Of a stretch of 32,067 nt of DNA, positions 30,326-32,067 are shown piece after piece. Position 1 is the first letter of the stretch. Each line of letters begins with the position of its first letter. Position numbers and translations under genes: made by a program. The stretch spans positions 1-32,067 of the forward strand of contig NZ_AKIY01000288.1 in the NCBI RefSeq assembly GCF_000282615.1, read 5' to 3'. The notes beneath the pieces are model-generated. The model was not told the origin of the DNA and did no database searches. It saw only the letters and a program-made list of their open reading frames with translations. This DNA is from Bradyrhizobium sp. YR681 (GTDB lineage Bacteria > Pseudomonadota > Alphaproteobacteria > Rhizobiales > Xanthobacteraceae).

Positions 30326-32067
30326 ATGCGGCGGATCGGCAGGCGGGACATCGTTGCGGCGATCCTGATTGCGCTCATCGCGGGGGCGGTCTTCACGTCG
30401 CCACCGCTCCAGACGCTGCAAGGTCTCTCACTCGACATCCTCACGGCCCTGCGCGGCAAGATCATCGGCGACCGCCGCGATCCCGCGACATCGCCGGTCG
30501 TCGTCGTCGCGATCGACGGGGAGACCTACGACACCCCGCCTTTCAGGGGATCGCCGACACAGACCTGGACGCGCGAAATCGGCCGGGTGCTCGGGAGCAT
30601 TGCGGACGGCGGCGCCAAGGTGATCGGTTTCGACGTCATCTTCAAGAACTCGATCGAGCAGTCGGAGATTCCCTTTGGCGACGCGCCGCTCGGCACCCGC
30701 ATGAGAGGATTTGACAGAGACTATCTGATCGCCCTGCGGCAGATCTCCGACAACGGCAAGCTCGTGCTCGGCGAGATCCTGAGCAACGACCATCCGGAGC
30801 CACCCTATCGCGCGCAGCAACTGGCGGTGCGAAACAACGTCCGCGCGCTCAACGTCCACACCGACGCGGACGATGTCATCCGGCGAATGCCGCTCACCTT
30901 CTCCATCGACGGCAAGCCGGTACCCGCCATGGCCGTCGAACTCGCCGCGCGCGCACTCGGCGCGAAGGTCGAGATTGCGTCATCCGGTGCGGCCGAATTG
31001 TCCGGCTATGCCATCCCGAGTGCGGTTCCGAATACGCTGACGCTCAATTTTCGCGGGCTCGGCCACGACATCCCGGCCTATTCCTTCGCCGATTTGCGAG
31101 CCTGCGTCGAAAAAGGCGACCGCGATTTCTTCCGCCGCGCGTTCGACGGCAAGGTCGTGCTGCTCGGCACCATTCTCAACTTCGAGGATCGCAAGCTGAC
31201 TTCGATGCGGCTGCCGGGCGGCCACGATGGGACGCCGGCCGCGCGATGCGCCCTGCCCGTTCCGGCAAGCACGGCACAGCGGGCACGTAGCGACATCGCT
31301 GGTGTCTTCGTGCACGCCACCGTGGTCCGCAACCTGATCGAGCACGATGCCGTCACCGAGCCCGGCTTTCCCATGCGGACCGTTCTCACGGTCTTGTTTG
31401 CGGCCGTGATCGCTTTCGCGGCCTGCATGCTTGCACCAGGCGGCGCGATGATCGCCTGGTTCGGCCTCACTGTCGTTTACACAGGCGTTGCCGTCGCCGC
31501 GTTCGTTCACGCCCTGGCGCTGCCGCTGACGGAGCCTGCGCTCGCGAGCCTTGCCGCGCTCGCGATGATGACCGGCTACCGTTTCGTGCTGGCCGATCGC
31601 GACGAGCGTTTCCTGCGCAAGAGCTTTGCGTTCTATCTCGCGCCGGAAGTGATCGACACCATGGTCAGCTCCGGCAAGATGCCGGCGCTCGGCGGCGAGA
31701 TGCGCAACGTCACCATGTTCTTCTCCGACCTCAGCGGATTCTCCTCCATCGCGGAGACGATGACGCCGGGCGGGCTGGTCACGCTGATGAACGAATACCT
31801 CTCGGCCATGACCGACATCATCGAAGGCCATGGCGGCTATGTCGATAAATATATCGGTGACTCCATCGTCGCCATGTTCGGCGCCCCCGCCGACGATCCC
31901 GCCCATGCCCGCCATGCGGTCCATGCCGCGCTGAAATGCCACGAGAAGCTGGCGGAGCTCAACGCCAACAATCCCGCTTTCGCCGGCCACGGTCTGTCGC
32001 ACCGCATCGGGCTCAACAGCGGCGAAGCCGTGGTCGGCAATATCGGCTCCCCCCCCCCCCCCCCCCC
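30326..32067 (+). CDS. CHASE2-domain adenylate/guanylate cyclase, cut by window end
   Basis: A class III nucleotide cyclase sensor, readable for 575 codons before the poly-C run. Order: TM1 (about 8-25), extracellular CHASE2 domain (about 30-340, with VVVVAIDGETYD, GAKVIGFDVIF and KVVLLGTIL), three membrane helices (about 352-425) and a cytosolic cyclase domain (about 455 onward). The metal-binding Asp468 (MFFSDLSGF) and Asp512 (YIGDSIVAMFG) are present, as is the Lys in YVDKYIGD. The later catalytic Asn and Arg lie beyond the readable sequence. The last credible codon is Ser575 (32048-32050); the CCC codons after it are probably not real. The ATG at 30326 lies 19 bases after the FecR-like gene. 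Confidence 0.9.
   Translation, partial: MRRIGRRDIVAAILIALIAGAVFTSPPLQTLQGLSLDILTALRGKIIGDRRDPATSPVVVVAIDGETYDTPPFRGSPTQTWTREIGRVLGSIADGGAKVIGFDVIFKNSIEQSEIPFGDAPLGTRMRGFDRDYLIALRQISDNGKLVLGEILSNDHPEPPYRAQQLAVRNNVRALNVHTDADDVIRRMPLTFSIDGKPVPAMAVELAARALGAKVEIASSGAAELSGYAIPSAVPNTLTLNFRGLGHDIPAYSFADLRACVEKGDRDFFRRAFDGKVVLLGTILNFEDRKLTSMRLPGGHDGTPAARCALPVPASTAQRARSDIAGVFVHATVVRNLIEHDAVTEPGFPMRTVLTVLFAAVIAFAACMLAPGGAMIAWFGLTVVYTGVAVAAFVHALALPLTEPALASLAALAMMTGYRFVLADRDERFLRKSFAFYLAPEVIDTMVSSGKMPALGGEMRNVTMFFSDLSGFSSIAETMTPGGLVTLMNEYLSAMTDIIEGHGGYVDKYIGDSIVAMFGAPADDPAHARHAVHAALKCHEKLAELNANNPAFAGHGLSHRIGLNSGEAVVGNIGSPPPPP
32049..32067. other. Poly-C run at the window end (likely artefact)
   Basis: The last 19 bases are all C. 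They interrupt the cyclase domain directly after GNIGS, where the family normally continues with a conserved Arg-rich and F-N-Y-T segment. The run is most simply a sequencing, assembly or contig-end artefact. Confidence 0.8.

Noticed and set aside
1..32067. CRISPR arrays, tRNA or rRNA genes, insertion sequences
   Set aside because: No regularly spaced repeat array, cloverleaf-like sequence, rRNA segment, transposase frame or flanking target duplication was seen on reading both strands.

Overview
The window looks like about 32 kb of chromosome from a high-GC alphaproteobacterium, most probably Bradyrhizobium or a close relative. This rests on GC-rich codon use, a double cheW-receptor chemotaxis operon headed by a STAS protein, a GrlR-like protein of the type I associate with Bradyrhizobium, and many small Bradyrhizobium-style membrane proteins. 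The organism call is inference; no rRNA or other marker gene is present.

Positions 1-8400 hold an exopolysaccharide (EPS) block: an outer-membrane export lipoprotein (302-1510, minus), a polyprenyl-phosphate sugar transferase (1686-3200, minus, followed by a clear intrinsic terminator), a secreted protein (3381), a small membrane protein (4028), an O-antigen ligase/polymerase-like membrane protein (4452), a LapG-like cysteine peptidase (5744-6349, minus), a PPP-type phosphatase (6545) and two accessory exported or anchored proteins. Positions 8494-9797 hold four small uncharacterised genes on the minus strand, one of them only 56 codons long. A palindrome-rich 0.5 kb gap precedes rfbA-rfbB (10316-12280), which make dTDP-4-keto-6-deoxyglucose; rfbC and rfbD do not follow. 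Positions 12500-16710 are mixed: a small HTH-like protein, a 54-residue membrane protein with a strong ribosome binding site, a CSS-EAL c-di-GMP phosphodiesterase, a VanZ-like protein, a CHRD-domain secreted protein, a small HTH-like gene and a GrlR-like regulator.

Positions 28034 down to 16864 form one tightly packed minus-strand chemosensory operon: STAS - cheY - cheA - cheW - mcp - cheW - mcp - cheR - cheB - a 573-residue soluble receptor-like protein. Two cheW-mcp units are tandem duplicates whose signalling regions are nearly identical. The last gene is the most unusual in the window: a cytosolic helical protein with two degenerate receptor-tip segments, a CheZ-like D-x-x-x-Q motif and an acidic-aromatic C-terminal peptide. 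Divergent from the operon is an HD-GYP response regulator (28322). The window ends with a FecR-like secreted protein and a CHASE2-adenylate cyclase that is cut off by an artificial-looking run of 19 C.

EPS export, c-di-GMP turnover (EAL, HD-GYP), a LapG-like protease and a chemosensory array lacking flagellar genes together suggest control of surface attachment or biofilm behaviour as much as swimming. That link is inference.
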